In this document: positions 1 through 6,705 of the stretch, in pieces | Position numbering within the stretch: position 1 is the first letter of the stretch | Layout: each line of letters begins with the position of its first letter | From: Gallionellaceae bacterium | Lineage (GTDB): Bacteria; Pseudomonadota; Gammaproteobacteria; Burkholderiales; Gallionellaceae | DNA length: 9,477 nt | Assembly (NCBI GenBank): GCA_021731185.1 | Contig: JAKFXW010000095.1 | Location: 1-9,477, forward strand | Reading direction: 5' to 3' | Position numbers and translations under genes: made by a program | Notes under the pieces: generated by a model | Database searches by the model: none | The model's input: only the letters and a program-made list of their open reading frames with translations | Told to the model about the DNA's origin: nothing

Positions 1-50
1 ACATATTGCACTGATGAAACAACTGATATAACTACTAGCCATCTGACTAA

Positions 51-69
51 CCCAGCAAAAGACGCTGGG
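51..69. repeat. Short inverted repeat (6-bp stem)
   Basis: CCCAGC (51-56) and GCTGGG (64-69) form a perfect 6-bp stem around a 7-base loop. It lies 13 bases before a second, much larger hairpin. There is no T-run after it, so it is not a standard intrinsic terminator. Function unknown. Confidence 0.45.
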
Positions 70-82
70 CAAGTCATTGGTT

Positions 83-132
83 ATAGCCATTCGACTATGT
101 TGTCAAAAGATGACAACATAGTCGCTGGTTAT
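83..132. repeat. Strong inverted repeat (14-bp perfect stem, extended)
   Basis: CGACTATGTTGTCA (92-105) and its exact reverse complement (111-124) form a 14-bp perfect stem with a 5-base loop AAAGA. After a small asymmetric internal loop (two bases against one), the stem continues for seven pairs, including one G-T, between 83-89 and 126-132. The motif GGTTAT occurs at 79, 127 and 136. A T-run follows only at 139-143, too far for a classical terminator. It could be a recombination or binding site, an end of a lost mobile element, or a transcript hairpin; the sequence does not decide. Confidence 0.6.
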
Positions 133-181
133 GATGGTTATTTTTCAAGAACTCATAAGGTGATAATAACCCAAGACCATA

Positions 182-589
182 ATGAGGACGCTCGGTGTTG
201 AATCAGACCAGGAAGCCTGCAAGCAAGCTGAGATGAGCGATAAGAGCTACTACCGCTGGCGCAAGATATACGGCGGACGCAAAGTCGATCAAGTACGGAA
301 ATTCAAACTGGTGGGGCTATCCAGAACGGCCTGGCGATATCAGCCAACGGCACGGGATGATGAATCCCCGTTTCGTGCCGAGATCATTCGATTAGCCTGT
401 ACCTATGGTCGCTACGGGTATCGCATGATTGCCGGATTGATGCGCAATGCAGGCTGGCAACTGGCCACGCAAGAACGGGTCAGGCACTACAACACCACCA
501 GGCCGCACAGTTCGTTGGGTTACAAACCGCCCGCACCAGAAGCTATCATCAACATGCCCATGCAAAATTTACACTCGGTGATGCACTGA
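182..589 (+). pseudogene. IS3-family transposase remnant, internally deleted OrfA-OrfB fusion
   Basis: The 135-codon frame is a patchwork of an IS3-family transposase. Residues about 10-40 (EACKQAEMSDKSYYRWRKIY then GGRKVDQVR) match the end of the OrfA helix-turn-helix and the start of its leucine zipper. Residues about 42-95 (GLSRTAWRYQP, then ACTYGRYGYRMIAGLMRNAGWQ) match the OrfB N-terminal HTH_21-like region. Residues about 102-120 (HYNTTRPHSSLGYKPPAPEA) are the characteristic OrfB C-terminus. The usual OrfA start, the rest of the zipper and the whole DDE catalytic core (about 200 residues) are missing. Intact pairs total roughly 350-400 residues, so at least two internal deletions have happened, both leaving the frame open. 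It cannot catalyse transposition. The ATG at 182 may not be a real start; the frame is closed upstream by TAA at 167-169. Confidence 0.85.
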
Positions 590-617
590 AGTATGATGCA
601 TATACTCTCTCAACAAG

Positions 618-641
618 TGGTACTAAATTGGACGCAATTCA
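618..641. repeat. Possible right terminal inverted repeat of the IS3 remnant
   Basis: TGGTACTAAATTGG at 618-631, followed by a diverged tail to 641, resembles the right ends of IS3-family elements as I remember them (TGGTAC..AATTGGGGGCAGGTCA type). It lies about 30 bases after the OrfB stop, the expected place. No matching left end is visible in 1-181, which suggests a deletion on that side. The match is from memory and was not checked against an IS collection. Confidence 0.35.
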
Positions 642-653
642 TCTGAATTTAGG

Positions 654-681
654 TTCGCTGATTCTAGAACGGTAATAATAT
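654..681 (+). promoter_or_regulatory. Candidate sigma-70 promoter for thyA-folA
   Basis: TTCGCT (654-659) and TAATAT (676-681) are separated by 16 bases and precede thyA by about 75 bases in a very AT-rich gap. The -10 is good but the -35 is poor (three of six bases match the TTGACA consensus). It is the best candidate I see between the IS remnant and thyA, and it lies just outside the suspected IS end. Evidence is weak. Confidence 0.25.
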
Positions 682-755
682 CTATTTTTATTAATCATCT
701 TAGTAAGTTAACACACTTTAAAATGTGCTCAACTTCCTAAGACCCAAACGAAATT

Positions 756-1550
756 ATGCGCCAATATTTAGCATTAATGAACCATGTGCTCAAGCACGGC
801 ACCAAAAAATCGGATCGTACCGGGACGGGTACACTCAGCGTATTTGGCTATCAAATGCGCTTTGATCTGGCACAGGGATTTCCACTGGTCACCACAAAAA
901 AATGTCATGTGAAATCGATTATCCATGAGTTGCTGTGGTTTTTACAGGGCGATACCAACATCCGTTATCTCAAAGAAAATGGCGTAAAAATATGGGATGA
1001 ATGGGCGGATACGGACGGTAACCTTGGCCCCGTGTATGGCAAGCAATGGCGCGCTTGGGCGACTGTCGATGGGCGCGTGGTCGATCAAATTTCAGAAGTC
1101 ATCGCGCAGATTAAAAAAAATCCAGACTCGCGACGTTTGATCGTTTCGGCATGGAACGTGGGCGAACTAGAGCAGATGGCACTCGCACCTTGCCATACTT
1201 TTTTTCAATTCTACGTGGCAGAGGGAAAACTCTCGTGCCAGCTTTATCAGCGTAGTGCGGATATTTTTCTCGGCGTGCCGTTTAACATTGCCTCCTATGC
1301 CCTACTCACTTTGATGATTGCGCATGTGTGTGGGTTGAAGCCTGGCGATTTTGTGCATACTTTCGGCGATGCACATTTGTACTTGAATCATCTGGAGCAG
1401 ACAGAATTGCAACTCTCCCGTACTCCCCGTACTATACCCACACTGTTGCTGAATCCTGCGGTAAAGAATATATTTGATTTCAAATATGAGGATTTCACGC
1501 TGCAAGGCTATGATCCACATCCGGCGATTAAGGCTCCGGTGGCGGTTTAG
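756..1550 (+). CDS. thyA: Thymidylate synthase ThyA
   Basis: Converts dUMP to dTMP in the cytoplasm, using 5,10-methylene-tetrahydrofolate as both carbon donor and reductant. The product is 264 residues, the same length as the Escherichia coli enzyme, and full length. Visible landmarks: Arg21 in SDRTGTGT (phosphate and loop), the catalytic cysteine C146 in LAPCHTFFQFY, the QRSAD phosphate-binding motif at 165-169, Asn177 in GVPFNIASY, and the His207/Tyr209 pair in DAHLYLNH, which bind the nucleotide sugar. The start is the ATG at 756, giving the usual MRQYLALM beginning; the upstream Shine-Dalgarno match is poor. folA starts only ten bases after the stop, so the two are almost certainly co-transcribed. 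FolA recycles the dihydrofolate that this reaction makes. Confidence 0.97.
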   Translation: MRQYLALMNHVLKHGTKKSDRTGTGTLSVFGYQMRFDLAQGFPLVTTKKCHVKSIIHELLWFLQGDTNIRYLKENGVKIWDEWADTDGNLGPVYGKQWRAWATVDGRVVDQISEVIAQIKKNPDSRRLIVSAWNVGELEQMALAPCHTFFQFYVAEGKLSCQLYQRSADIFLGVPFNIASYALLTLMIAHVCGLKPGDFVHTFGDAHLYLNHLEQTELQLSRTPRTIPTLLLNPAVKNIFDFKYEDFTLQGYDPHPAIKAPVAV

Positions 1551-1552
1551 GA
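1549..1552 (+). promoter_or_regulatory. folA ribosome binding site overlapping the thyA stop
   Basis: AGGA at 1549-1552 overlaps the TAG stop of thyA (1548-1550) and lies seven bases before the TTG at 1560. It is 16 bases before the alternative ATG at 1569. The spacing favours the TTG start and suggests translational coupling with thyA. Confidence 0.45.
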
Positions 1553-1559
1553 TTCGCAG

Positions 1560-2087
1560 TTGAAAAAAATGTCACTCCCCTCAGCGCTTCACCCCCCCAT
1601 CTCTCTCATCGTAGCGATGGCAAAAAATCGCGTTATCGGCATCAACAACACCATGCCTTGGCGTATCCCGGAAGATCTGAAACATTTCAAAACGTTGACC
1701 ATGGGACATCACATGATTATGGGGCGCAAAACATTTGATTCAATCGGCAAGCCGCTACCCGGCCGCACGACAGTTGTGGTAACGCGCAATCATGCATTGC
1801 AAATAGCGGAGTGTGTGATGGCGTTGTCACTGCAAGATGCGGTTGCTGCATGTGCGGTGGATCAGGAAATTTTCGTAGTGGGAGGAGCGGAGTTATATGC
1901 ACAGGCTTTGCCGCTTGCGCAAAAACTGTATGTGACCGAAATTCAGCAGGATGTAACGGGCGATACTTTTTTTCCGTTATTCAAGCACACAGATTGGCAG
2001 GAAACCGCACGCGAAAAACGTCAGCAGGCAACACCACAGATGTTGGAGTACCACTTTGTAACGTACCAGCGCACGGGCAATTTGTAG
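1560..2087 (+). CDS. folA: Dihydrofolate reductase FolA
   Basis: Reduces dihydrofolate to tetrahydrofolate with NADPH, restoring the cofactor consumed by ThyA next door. The product is 175 residues from the TTG at 1560 or 172 from the ATG at 1569; E. coli FolA has 159. The extra length is mostly an N-terminal tail of about 13 residues before the core ISLIVAMAKNRVIG. Landmarks: NTMPWRIPEDL (30-40), with Asp39 equivalent to the catalytic Asp27 of E. coli; MGRKTFDSIGKPLPGR (54-69), the NADPH-binding segment; VVGGAELY (107-114), the second cofactor loop; and GDTFFP near 134-139. The gene is complete. The start was placed at TTG because of the AGGA seven bases upstream, but an ATG start cannot be excluded. 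Confidence 0.95.
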   Translation: MKKMSLPSALHPPISLIVAMAKNRVIGINNTMPWRIPEDLKHFKTLTMGHHMIMGRKTFDSIGKPLPGRTTVVVTRNHALQIAECVMALSLQDAVAACAVDQEIFVVGGAELYAQALPLAQKLYVTEIQQDVTGDTFFPLFKHTDWQETAREKRQQATPQMLEYHFVTYQRTGNL

Positions 2088-2192
2088 CGCTGCAGGTTAG
2101 CGTACTACGAGAGCCAAAAATATTCTGGTTCCACAAGAGATGAGTATCGCTCCACTGAACCCATCCCGCGGTCTGAAATGTTGTTAATGACG

Positions 2193-4445
2193 CTACTTTT
2201 GCCGCACACAATCCACGTAATACCGCGACTCACCATTCTCGCCATTGGTCACCAGGCCGTGAATATCATTTTCGAATCCCGGAAATTTATGATTAAAATC
2301 CCGCGCGAATTTCAGGTAATCAACTATCGTTTTGTTGAACCGCTCGCCCGGGATGAGTAGCGGGATGCCTGGTGGATAGGGCGTAAGCAGAACGCTGGTG
2401 ATGCGCCCTTCCAGATCATCAATGCTTACCCGATCAATTTTCCCATGCGCCATTTTGGCAAATGCATCGGAAGGTTTCATGGCAGGTTCCATGTTGGATA
2501 AATACATTTCCGTAGTCAGTCGCGCCACATCACGCAACTTATATATGCCGTGAATCTGTTCGCACAAATCACGCAGTCCCATTTTTTCATAGCGTGGATA
2601 TTTGGCTACAAATTCCGGCAACACACGCCAAAGCGGCTGATTGTTGTCATAGTCATCTTTGAATTGTTGCAACTCGGTCACCATGGTATTCCACCGCCCT
2701 TTGGTGATGCCGATAGTGAACATGATGAAGAACGAGTACAGGCCTGTCTTCTCTACTACCACGCCATTTTCGGCCAGATATTTGGTGACAATGGCGGCGG
2801 GAATGCCGGAATCGGCAAAGTCGCCTTCGACGTTTAGCCCCGGTGTAATGATAGTAGCCTTGATCGGGTCCAGCATATTAAATCCCGGCGCGAGATCGCT
2901 AAAGCCATGCCAGCGGTCTGACGGGTTCAGCATCCAATCTTCCCGTGCTGCGCTGCCTTCCTCGGCCAGAAAATCCGGCCCCCAAACTTTGAACCACCAA
3001 TCAGCCCCCCACTCTTCATCCACCTTACGCATGGCGCGGCGAAAATCGAGTGCTTCACTGAGTGATTCTTCCACCAGTGCTGTGCCGCCCGGCGGCTCCA
3101 TCATTGCCGCTGCCACATCGCACGAAGCAATAATCGCGTACTGCGGACTGGTAGATGTGTGCATCATGTAGGCCTCATTAAAACAATCACGATCCAGTTT
3201 ACGGGTGGTGCTGTTCTGGATCAAAATTTGCGAAGCCTGGCTTAACCCAGCCAACATTTTGTGCGTGGATTGCGTAGAAAAAATCATCGACTTTTCACCC
3301 GGCGGACGTGCAGGACCAATGGCATGCATGTCTTTGTAAAAATCGTGGAAGGTGGCATGAGGCAGCCATGCCTCATCAAAATGCAGTGTGTCAATTTGGC
3401 CGTCCAGCATTTTCTTGAGCGTTTCAACGTTATACAACACGCCATCGTAGGTACTTTGGGTGATGGTCAGAATGCGCGGCTTTTTCGACTTGTTCTTAAT
3501 AAATGGATTCGCATCGATTTTGCGCTGAATGCTCTCAGGCTGAAATTCAGAAAGCGGAATCGGCCCGATAATGCCGAAATGATTGCGCGTGGGCATTAGA
3601 AAAACCGGAATTGCGCCAGTCATCATGATCGCGTGCAAAATAGATTTATGGCAATTGCGATCGACCACCACAATATCATCCGGCGCAACCGTGGAATGCC
3701 ACACAATTTTATTGGAAGTAGAGGTGCCGTTCGTGACAAAAAACAAATGATCGCAAGAAAAAATTCTCGCTGCGTTGCGTTCCGATGCCGCAACCGGACC
3801 TGTGTGATCAAGCAATTGCCCTAGTTCATCCACCGAATTACATACATCAGCACGCAACATATTTTCACCGAAGAATTGGTGGAACATGCGTCCGACTGGC
3901 GATTTCAAGAAAGCCACGCCACCTGAGTGCCCGGGGCAATGCCAGGAATAGGAACCGTCCTGCGCGTAGCCGACCAACGCACGAAAAAATGGCGGAGCCA
4001 GCGTATCCAAATATGACTTGGCCTCGCGAATAATATGCCGTGCTACAAATTCTGGCGTATCTTCGTGCATGTGAATAAAGCCATGCAATTCACGTAAAAT
4101 GTCATTCGGAATGTGGCGTGAAGTACGCGTTTCGCCGTAAAGAAAAATGGGAATATCAGCATTTTTGAAACGAATTTCCTGCACAAAAGATCGAACATTT
4201 TTTAATGCGCTGGTATTTTCCTCCACACTGCCGCCACCAAACTCCTCATCATCAATGGACAGCAAAAAAGCTGAAGCGCGGCTCTGCTGTTGGGCAAACG
4301 AAGTTAGATCGCCATAATTGGTAATCCCCACGACCTCCAATCCCTCCTTTTGAATGGCCTCGGCCAGTGCACGCACACCCAGACCACTGGCATTTTCCGA
4401 ACGAAAATCTTCGTCGATGATAATAATAGGGAAGTTAAATTTCAT
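2193..4445 (-). CDS. PLP-dependent Orn/Lys/Arg decarboxylase, AdiA-like
   Basis: A fold-type I decarboxylase of basic amino acids that releases CO2 and leaves a diamine or agmatine; in enterobacteria such enzymes serve acid resistance or polyamine supply. The 750-residue length and C-terminal motifs (PYPPGIPLLIPGE at 689-701, WHGF at 512-515, FPGFE at 721-725) fit the biodegradative arginine decarboxylase AdiA (about 755 residues) better than LdcI or SpeC (about 710-715). Order: flavodoxin-like wing domain 1-135 starting IIIIDEDFRSEN; large PLP domain about 150-450 with GTSTSNK at 240-246, Asp357 in HFDEAW (pairs with the PLP nitrogen) and the Schiff-base lysine K396 in STHKML; C-terminal domain 560-750. 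The start ATG (4443-4445) is preceded by AAGAAGGA, seven bases away. Substrate (Arg, Lys or Orn) cannot be fixed from sequence alone. Last gene of the apbC-dcd cluster. Confidence 0.92.
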   Translation of the reverse strand: MKFNFPIIIIDEDFRSENASGLGVRALAEAIQKEGLEVVGITNYGDLTSFAQQQSRASAFLLSIDDEEFGGGSVEENTSALKNVRSFVQEIRFKNADIPIFLYGETRTSRHIPNDILRELHGFIHMHEDTPEFVARHIIREAKSYLDTLAPPFFRALVGYAQDGSYSWHCPGHSGGVAFLKSPVGRMFHQFFGENMLRADVCNSVDELGQLLDHTGPVAASERNAARIFSCDHLFFVTNGTSTSNKIVWHSTVAPDDIVVVDRNCHKSILHAIMMTGAIPVFLMPTRNHFGIIGPIPLSEFQPESIQRKIDANPFIKNKSKKPRILTITQSTYDGVLYNVETLKKMLDGQIDTLHFDEAWLPHATFHDFYKDMHAIGPARPPGEKSMIFSTQSTHKMLAGLSQASQILIQNSTTRKLDRDCFNEAYMMHTSTSPQYAIIASCDVAAAMMEPPGGTALVEESLSEALDFRRAMRKVDEEWGADWWFKVWGPDFLAEEGSAAREDWMLNPSDRWHGFSDLAPGFNMLDPIKATIITPGLNVEGDFADSGIPAAIVTKYLAENGVVVEKTGLYSFFIMFTIGITKGRWNTMVTELQQFKDDYDNNQPLWRVLPEFVAKYPRYEKMGLRDLCEQIHGIYKLRDVARLTTEMYLSNMEPAMKPSDAFAKMAHGKIDRVSIDDLEGRITSVLLTPYPPGIPLLIPGERFNKTIVDYLKFARDFNHKFPGFENDIHGLVTNGENGESRYYVDCVRQK

Positions 4446-4452
4446 TTATTAA

Positions 4453-4460
4453 TCCTTCTT
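4453..4460 (-). promoter_or_regulatory. Ribosome binding site of the decarboxylase gene
   Basis: On the minus strand AAGAAGGA lies seven bases before the ATG at 4445. It is the clearest Shine-Dalgarno sequence in the window and fixes this start. Confidence 0.8.
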
Positions 4461-4523
4461 GAAAAACGCTGACAGGCAGCGGGTACGCATGGGCAGACAG
4501 CAGTTTAGAAAGTACAAGCAAAA

Positions 4524-4748
4524 TTATTTTTGCGGCGGATATGGATTTTTAAGATCGGAGAGTAGCTCAGCCAGCACACTAAGAAATTGCTTTTCATCAC
4601 AACCCATCAACACGGCATCTTCCAGTGCGTCTTGGCATATCTGTCGAATTTCATCCAGATTTTCGCGCAATACTTTATTTTTTTCCACGCATGAAATGAC
4701 TTCGCCTTTGGGAGATAGCCAGATTACGGGCTTGGAAGAGGTGCTCAT
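4524..4748 (-). CDS. Small conserved-looking protein of unknown function
   Basis: A 74-residue acidic soluble protein, MSTSSKPVIWLSPKGEVISC onwards, with no signal peptide or membrane segment. Residues about 22-70 look mainly helical (ENLDEIRQICQDALEDAV, then EKQFLSVLAELLSDL); the first 20 look like a short beta hairpin. There are three cysteines (20, 38, 50). I do not recognise a family. It is believed real because it starts seven bases after the dcd stop on the same strand, fills the gap before the decarboxylase, and has a natural amino-acid mix. I have the impression that a similar short gene occurs at this place in related betaproteobacteria, but could not check. The Shine-Dalgarno is weak, so translation may depend on coupling to dcd. 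No role is assigned. Confidence 0.7.
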   Translation of the reverse strand: MSTSSKPVIWLSPKGEVISCVEKNKVLRENLDEIRQICQDALEDAVLMGCDEKQFLSVLAELLSDLKNPYPPQK

Positions 4749-4755
4749 GAAAAAT

Positions 4756-5322
4756 TTACATCTTGGGCAGGGTCACGCCGACCTGTCCTTGATATTTTCC
4801 GCCGCGATCTTTGTACGAGACTTCGCATACTTCATCGCTCTCAAAAAATAGCACTTGTGCGACCCCTTCATTGGCATAAATCTTTGCGGGTAAAGGCGTG
4901 GTGTTGGAAAACTCCAAGGTGACATAGCCTTCCCACTCCGGCTCAAACGGCGTGACGTTAACGATAATGCCACAGCGCGCATAGGTACTTTTACCCAGAC
5001 AAATGGTCAGCACATTGCGCGGGATGCGGAAATATTCCACCGTGCGTGCCAGGGCAAATGAGTTGGGCGGGATGATGCAGTAATCGGCATTCACTTCCAC
5101 GAAGGAGCTGGGATCGAAATTTTTCGGATCGACAATCGTACTGTTAATGTTGGTAAATAATTTGAATTCTTTGGAGCAGCGAATATCGTAGCCGTAACTC
5201 GATGTGCCATAAGAGACGATGCGTTTTCCGGCCACTTCTTTTACTTGGCTGGGTTCAAAAGGTTCGATCATGCCGTGTTGCTCCGCCATGCGGCGTATCC
5301 ATTTGTCTGCTTTAATACTCAT
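4756..5322 (-). CDS. dcd: dCTP deaminase Dcd
   Basis: Deaminates dCTP to dUTP, the main bacterial route to dUMP and thus to dTMP made by ThyA. The 188-residue product begins MSIKADKWIRRMAEQHGMIE, the usual start of this family, and is complete. It forms a jelly-roll trimer like dUTPase. Landmarks: SSYGYDIR (41-48), the phosphate and catalytic segment GKSTYARCG (110-118) with Ser112 and Arg116, and the catalytic glutamate E137 in VTLEFSNT; a C-terminal nucleotide-closing tail with GGKYQGQVG (174-182). It is monofunctional by appearance; a bifunctional deaminase/dUTPase cannot be fully excluded by eye. There is no strong ribosome binding site. It lies between a purine-rich repeat (upstream) and the 74-residue gene (downstream), all on one strand. 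Confidence 0.96.
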   Translation of the reverse strand: MSIKADKWIRRMAEQHGMIEPFEPSQVKEVAGKRIVSYGTSSYGYDIRCSKEFKLFTNINSTIVDPKNFDPSSFVEVNADYCIIPPNSFALARTVEYFRIPRNVLTICLGKSTYARCGIIVNVTPFEPEWEGYVTLEFSNTTPLPAKIYANEGVAQVLFFESDEVCEVSYKDRGGKYQGQVGVTLPKM

Positions 5323-5332
5323 AACGTCTGTA

Positions 5333-5414
5333 AAGGGAGAAGGGTCAAGGGAGAAGGGTCAACGTAGCGTACAGGTTTTTCCCTTCTCTCTTCCCTCTTA
5401 TCCCTTCTCTCTCC
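5333..5414. repeat. Purine-rich tandem and inverted repeat between apbC and dcd
   Basis: The unit AAGGGAGAAGGGTC occurs twice in tandem (5333-5346 and 5347-5360). After a 20-base spacer containing GTAGCGTAC, the complementary pyrimidine strand follows at 5381-5414, with CCCTTCTCT at 5381 and again at 5402. The two halves can pair as an imperfect hairpin in the apbC-dcd transcript, with core GAGAAGGG against CCCTTCTC. It fills almost all of the 94-base intergenic gap. It resembles dispersed intergenic repeats, and is distinct in sequence from the palindromes in metG. It could stabilise or attenuate the transcript between the genes. Confidence 0.75.
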
Positions 5415-5416
5415 TC

Positions 5417-6544
5417 TTAGGTATTTTTGATCACGATTTTCGGAAATATCGCACTGTGATCTTGTGCCATTTCTGCCACTTTTACCGCGATGCGACGTGC
5501 GATTTTTTTATACTCCTTGCTGATCACGCCATCTGGATCGGCTGCCACGGTGGGCGTGCCAGAATCTGCTTGTTCGCGTATGCGAATATCCAATGGCAAT
5601 GAGCCGAGCAGATCCACACCATAATCGCTACACATTTTCGCGCCGCCGCCGCTACCGAAAATATGTTCTTCATGCCCGCACTTTGAGCAAATATGCGTGC
5701 TCATATTTTCTACCACGCCCAGTATTTTGATACCGACCTTCTCGAACATTTTGAAACCTTTGCGCGCATCCAGCAAGGCAATATCCTGCGGCGTGGTGAC
5801 AATCACGGCTCCCGTGACCGGCACTTTTTGCGCCAGTGTCAGTTGAATGTCGCCCGTGCCTGGCGGCATATCCACGATCAAATAATCCAGATCATGCCAG
5901 CGTGTTTGCTGCAACAATTGCTCCAGTGCCTGCGTCACCATCGGGCCGCGCCACACCATAGGCGCATCATCGCCTTGTATCATCAGGCCGATCGACATCA
6001 CCTGTAAACCGTTTCCCATCATCGGCTCAACCGATTTTCCATCACGCGACACGGGCTGTCCCTTTACGCCAGTCATCAGCGGTTGCGAGGGGCCATAAAT
6101 ATCCGCATCCAACATGCCAACCTTCGCACCTTCTGCCGCCAGTGCCAGTGCCAGATTTACGGCAGTAGTAGATTTCCCCACGCCGCCCTTACCACTGGCC
6201 ACCGCGATAATATTTTTTACGCCGTCGACCAGCTTCACGCCGCGCTGCACAGCATGTTGCACAACCCGACTGCTGACCGTCACCGTCACCGTGCCCACAT
6301 TCGGCAGCACGTTATGCAAATGCTTTTCCACCAGCGTACGAATTTCATCCCACACGCTTTTTGCGGGATAGCCGAGTTGAATGTCGAGCGACACATTGTC
6401 CCCTTGTGGGGCATTCGCGCCCCCAGTTTGATTATTGGTAACTTTGATATTTTTGACCGACTTACCCGACACAAAATCTTTTTGCGTATTCGGGTCAATC
6501 AATTCCTTCAGTGCAGTTTGCACGGTTGCTTCAGTAAAACTCAT
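5417..6544 (-). CDS. apbC: Fe-S cluster carrier ATPase ApbC/Mrp
   Basis: A P-loop NTPase of the Mrp/NBP35 family that carries [4Fe-4S] clusters to apo-proteins in the cytoplasm. The ATG at 6544 was chosen over the in-frame GTG at 6550 because AGGAG (6554-6550) lies five bases before the ATG and overlaps the GTG. The product is 375 residues. Order: N-terminal MIP18/DUF59 domain about 1-95; deviant Walker A GKGGVGKST (118-126); MLDADIYGPSQP (144-155); DMPPGTGD (225-232), the Walker B/switch region; and the cluster-binding CxxC pair C286/C289 in HICSKCGHEEHIFG. All key residues are present. It heads a leftward cluster with dcd, a small gene and a decarboxylase, and is divergent from metG with a 161-base gap. 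Confidence 0.95.
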   Translation of the reverse strand: MSFTEATVQTALKELIDPNTQKDFVSGKSVKNIKVTNNQTGGANAPQGDNVSLDIQLGYPAKSVWDEIRTLVEKHLHNVLPNVGTVTVTVSSRVVQHAVQRGVKLVDGVKNIIAVASGKGGVGKSTTAVNLALALAAEGAKVGMLDADIYGPSQPLMTGVKGQPVSRDGKSVEPMMGNGLQVMSIGLMIQGDDAPMVWRGPMVTQALEQLLQQTRWHDLDYLIVDMPPGTGDIQLTLAQKVPVTGAVIVTTPQDIALLDARKGFKMFEKVGIKILGVVENMSTHICSKCGHEEHIFGSGGGAKMCSDYGVDLLGSLPLDIRIREQADSGTPTVAADPDGVISKEYKKIARRIAVKVAEMAQDHSAIFPKIVIKNT

Positions 6545-6549
6545 ACACA

Positions 6550-6554
6550 CTCCT
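6550..6554 (-). promoter_or_regulatory. apbC ribosome binding site
   Basis: AGGAG on the minus strand, five bases before ATG (6544-6542). It decides the start against the GTG six bases further up, whose G is the last base of this motif. Confidence 0.7.
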
Positions 6555-6606
6555 GCTTCAAATAATCCTACCCATCGTCAAAAATATCACTACGCTGATT
6601 TTATTC

Positions 6607-6640
6607 TGCCGCCCGTTTTTAGAGGGTCGAGCGGGGGCAG
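6607..6640. repeat. GC-rich imperfect inverted repeat in the apbC/metG divergent gap
   Basis: CTGCCGCCCG near 6606-6615 and CGGGGGCAG near 6632-6640 can pair with one bulge around a loop of about 15 bases. It lies upstream of the metG promoter candidate and downstream of nothing, so a terminator role is unlikely; it could be a regulator-binding or transcript structure. No conclusion is possible from sequence. Confidence 0.3.
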
Positions 6641-6667
6641 GCATTTTACACGGCTGCAACGCTATTT

Positions 6668-6676
6668 TGCTACAAT
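6668..6676 (+). promoter_or_regulatory. Candidate extended -10 promoter of metG
   Basis: TGCTACAAT carries the extended -10 TG plus a five-of-six match to TATAAT. It would start transcription around 6683, giving a leader of about 20 bases with the ribosome binding site AGAGG at 6691-6695. A TTTACA at 6645-6650 looks like a -35 box, but the 20-base spacer is too long; the extended -10 could work without it. Confidence 0.4.
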
Positions 6677-6705
6677 TGCGCCACTTTTTAAGAGGCTCTC
6701 CACAC

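Larger units (their letters stand above)
1..201 (+). other. Open frame truncated at the window edge, unrecognised
   Basis: Frame 1 is open without a stop from the first base to a TGA at 199-201, giving 66 codons with no start codon visible in the window. The product is hydrophilic, rich in Asp and Thr, and contains the stretch GQVIGYSHSTMLSKDDNIVA. I do not recognise it. It could be the 3' end of a gene cut by the neighbouring insertion-sequence remnant, since the last codons run into the IS-derived reading frame, or simply a chance open frame, because 66 codons is not statistically compelling. The two hairpins at 51-69 and 83-132 lie inside it, which argues somewhat against ordinary coding sequence. 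Confidence 0.2.

Noticed and set aside
51..132. Integron attC site or CRISPR repeat at the left edge
   Set aside because: No GTTRRRY/RYYYAAC core pair in the right arrangement and no regularly spaced repeats with unique spacers.
2084..2108. Terminator hairpin at the folA stop
   Set aside because: Only a broken 4+3-bp stem (GTAG..CTAC, GCT..AGC) and no T-run on either strand.
2550..4033. Several open frames of 80-170 codons on the + strand opposite the decarboxylase gene
   Set aside because: They are antisense shadows of a well-conserved 750-residue enzyme; their translations have no family resemblance and odd composition.
4459..4851. 130-codon + strand open frame opposite the small gene and the end of dcd
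   Set aside because: The minus-strand 74-residue frame fits operon spacing better and has a more natural composition.
5219..5602. 127-codon + strand open frame spanning the dcd start and the purine-rich repeat
   Set aside because: It overlaps two real genes in antisense and its middle is only the translated repeat.
6545..6550. GTG start for apbC two codons upstream
   Set aside because: The GTG overlaps the AGGAG ribosome binding site, which is correctly spaced for the ATG at 6544.
6667..6705. Upstream in-frame TTG start giving a 13-residue longer MetRS
   Set aside because: The TTG is inside the candidate -10 region; ATG at 6706 has a ribosome binding site and yields the canonical MetRS N-terminus.
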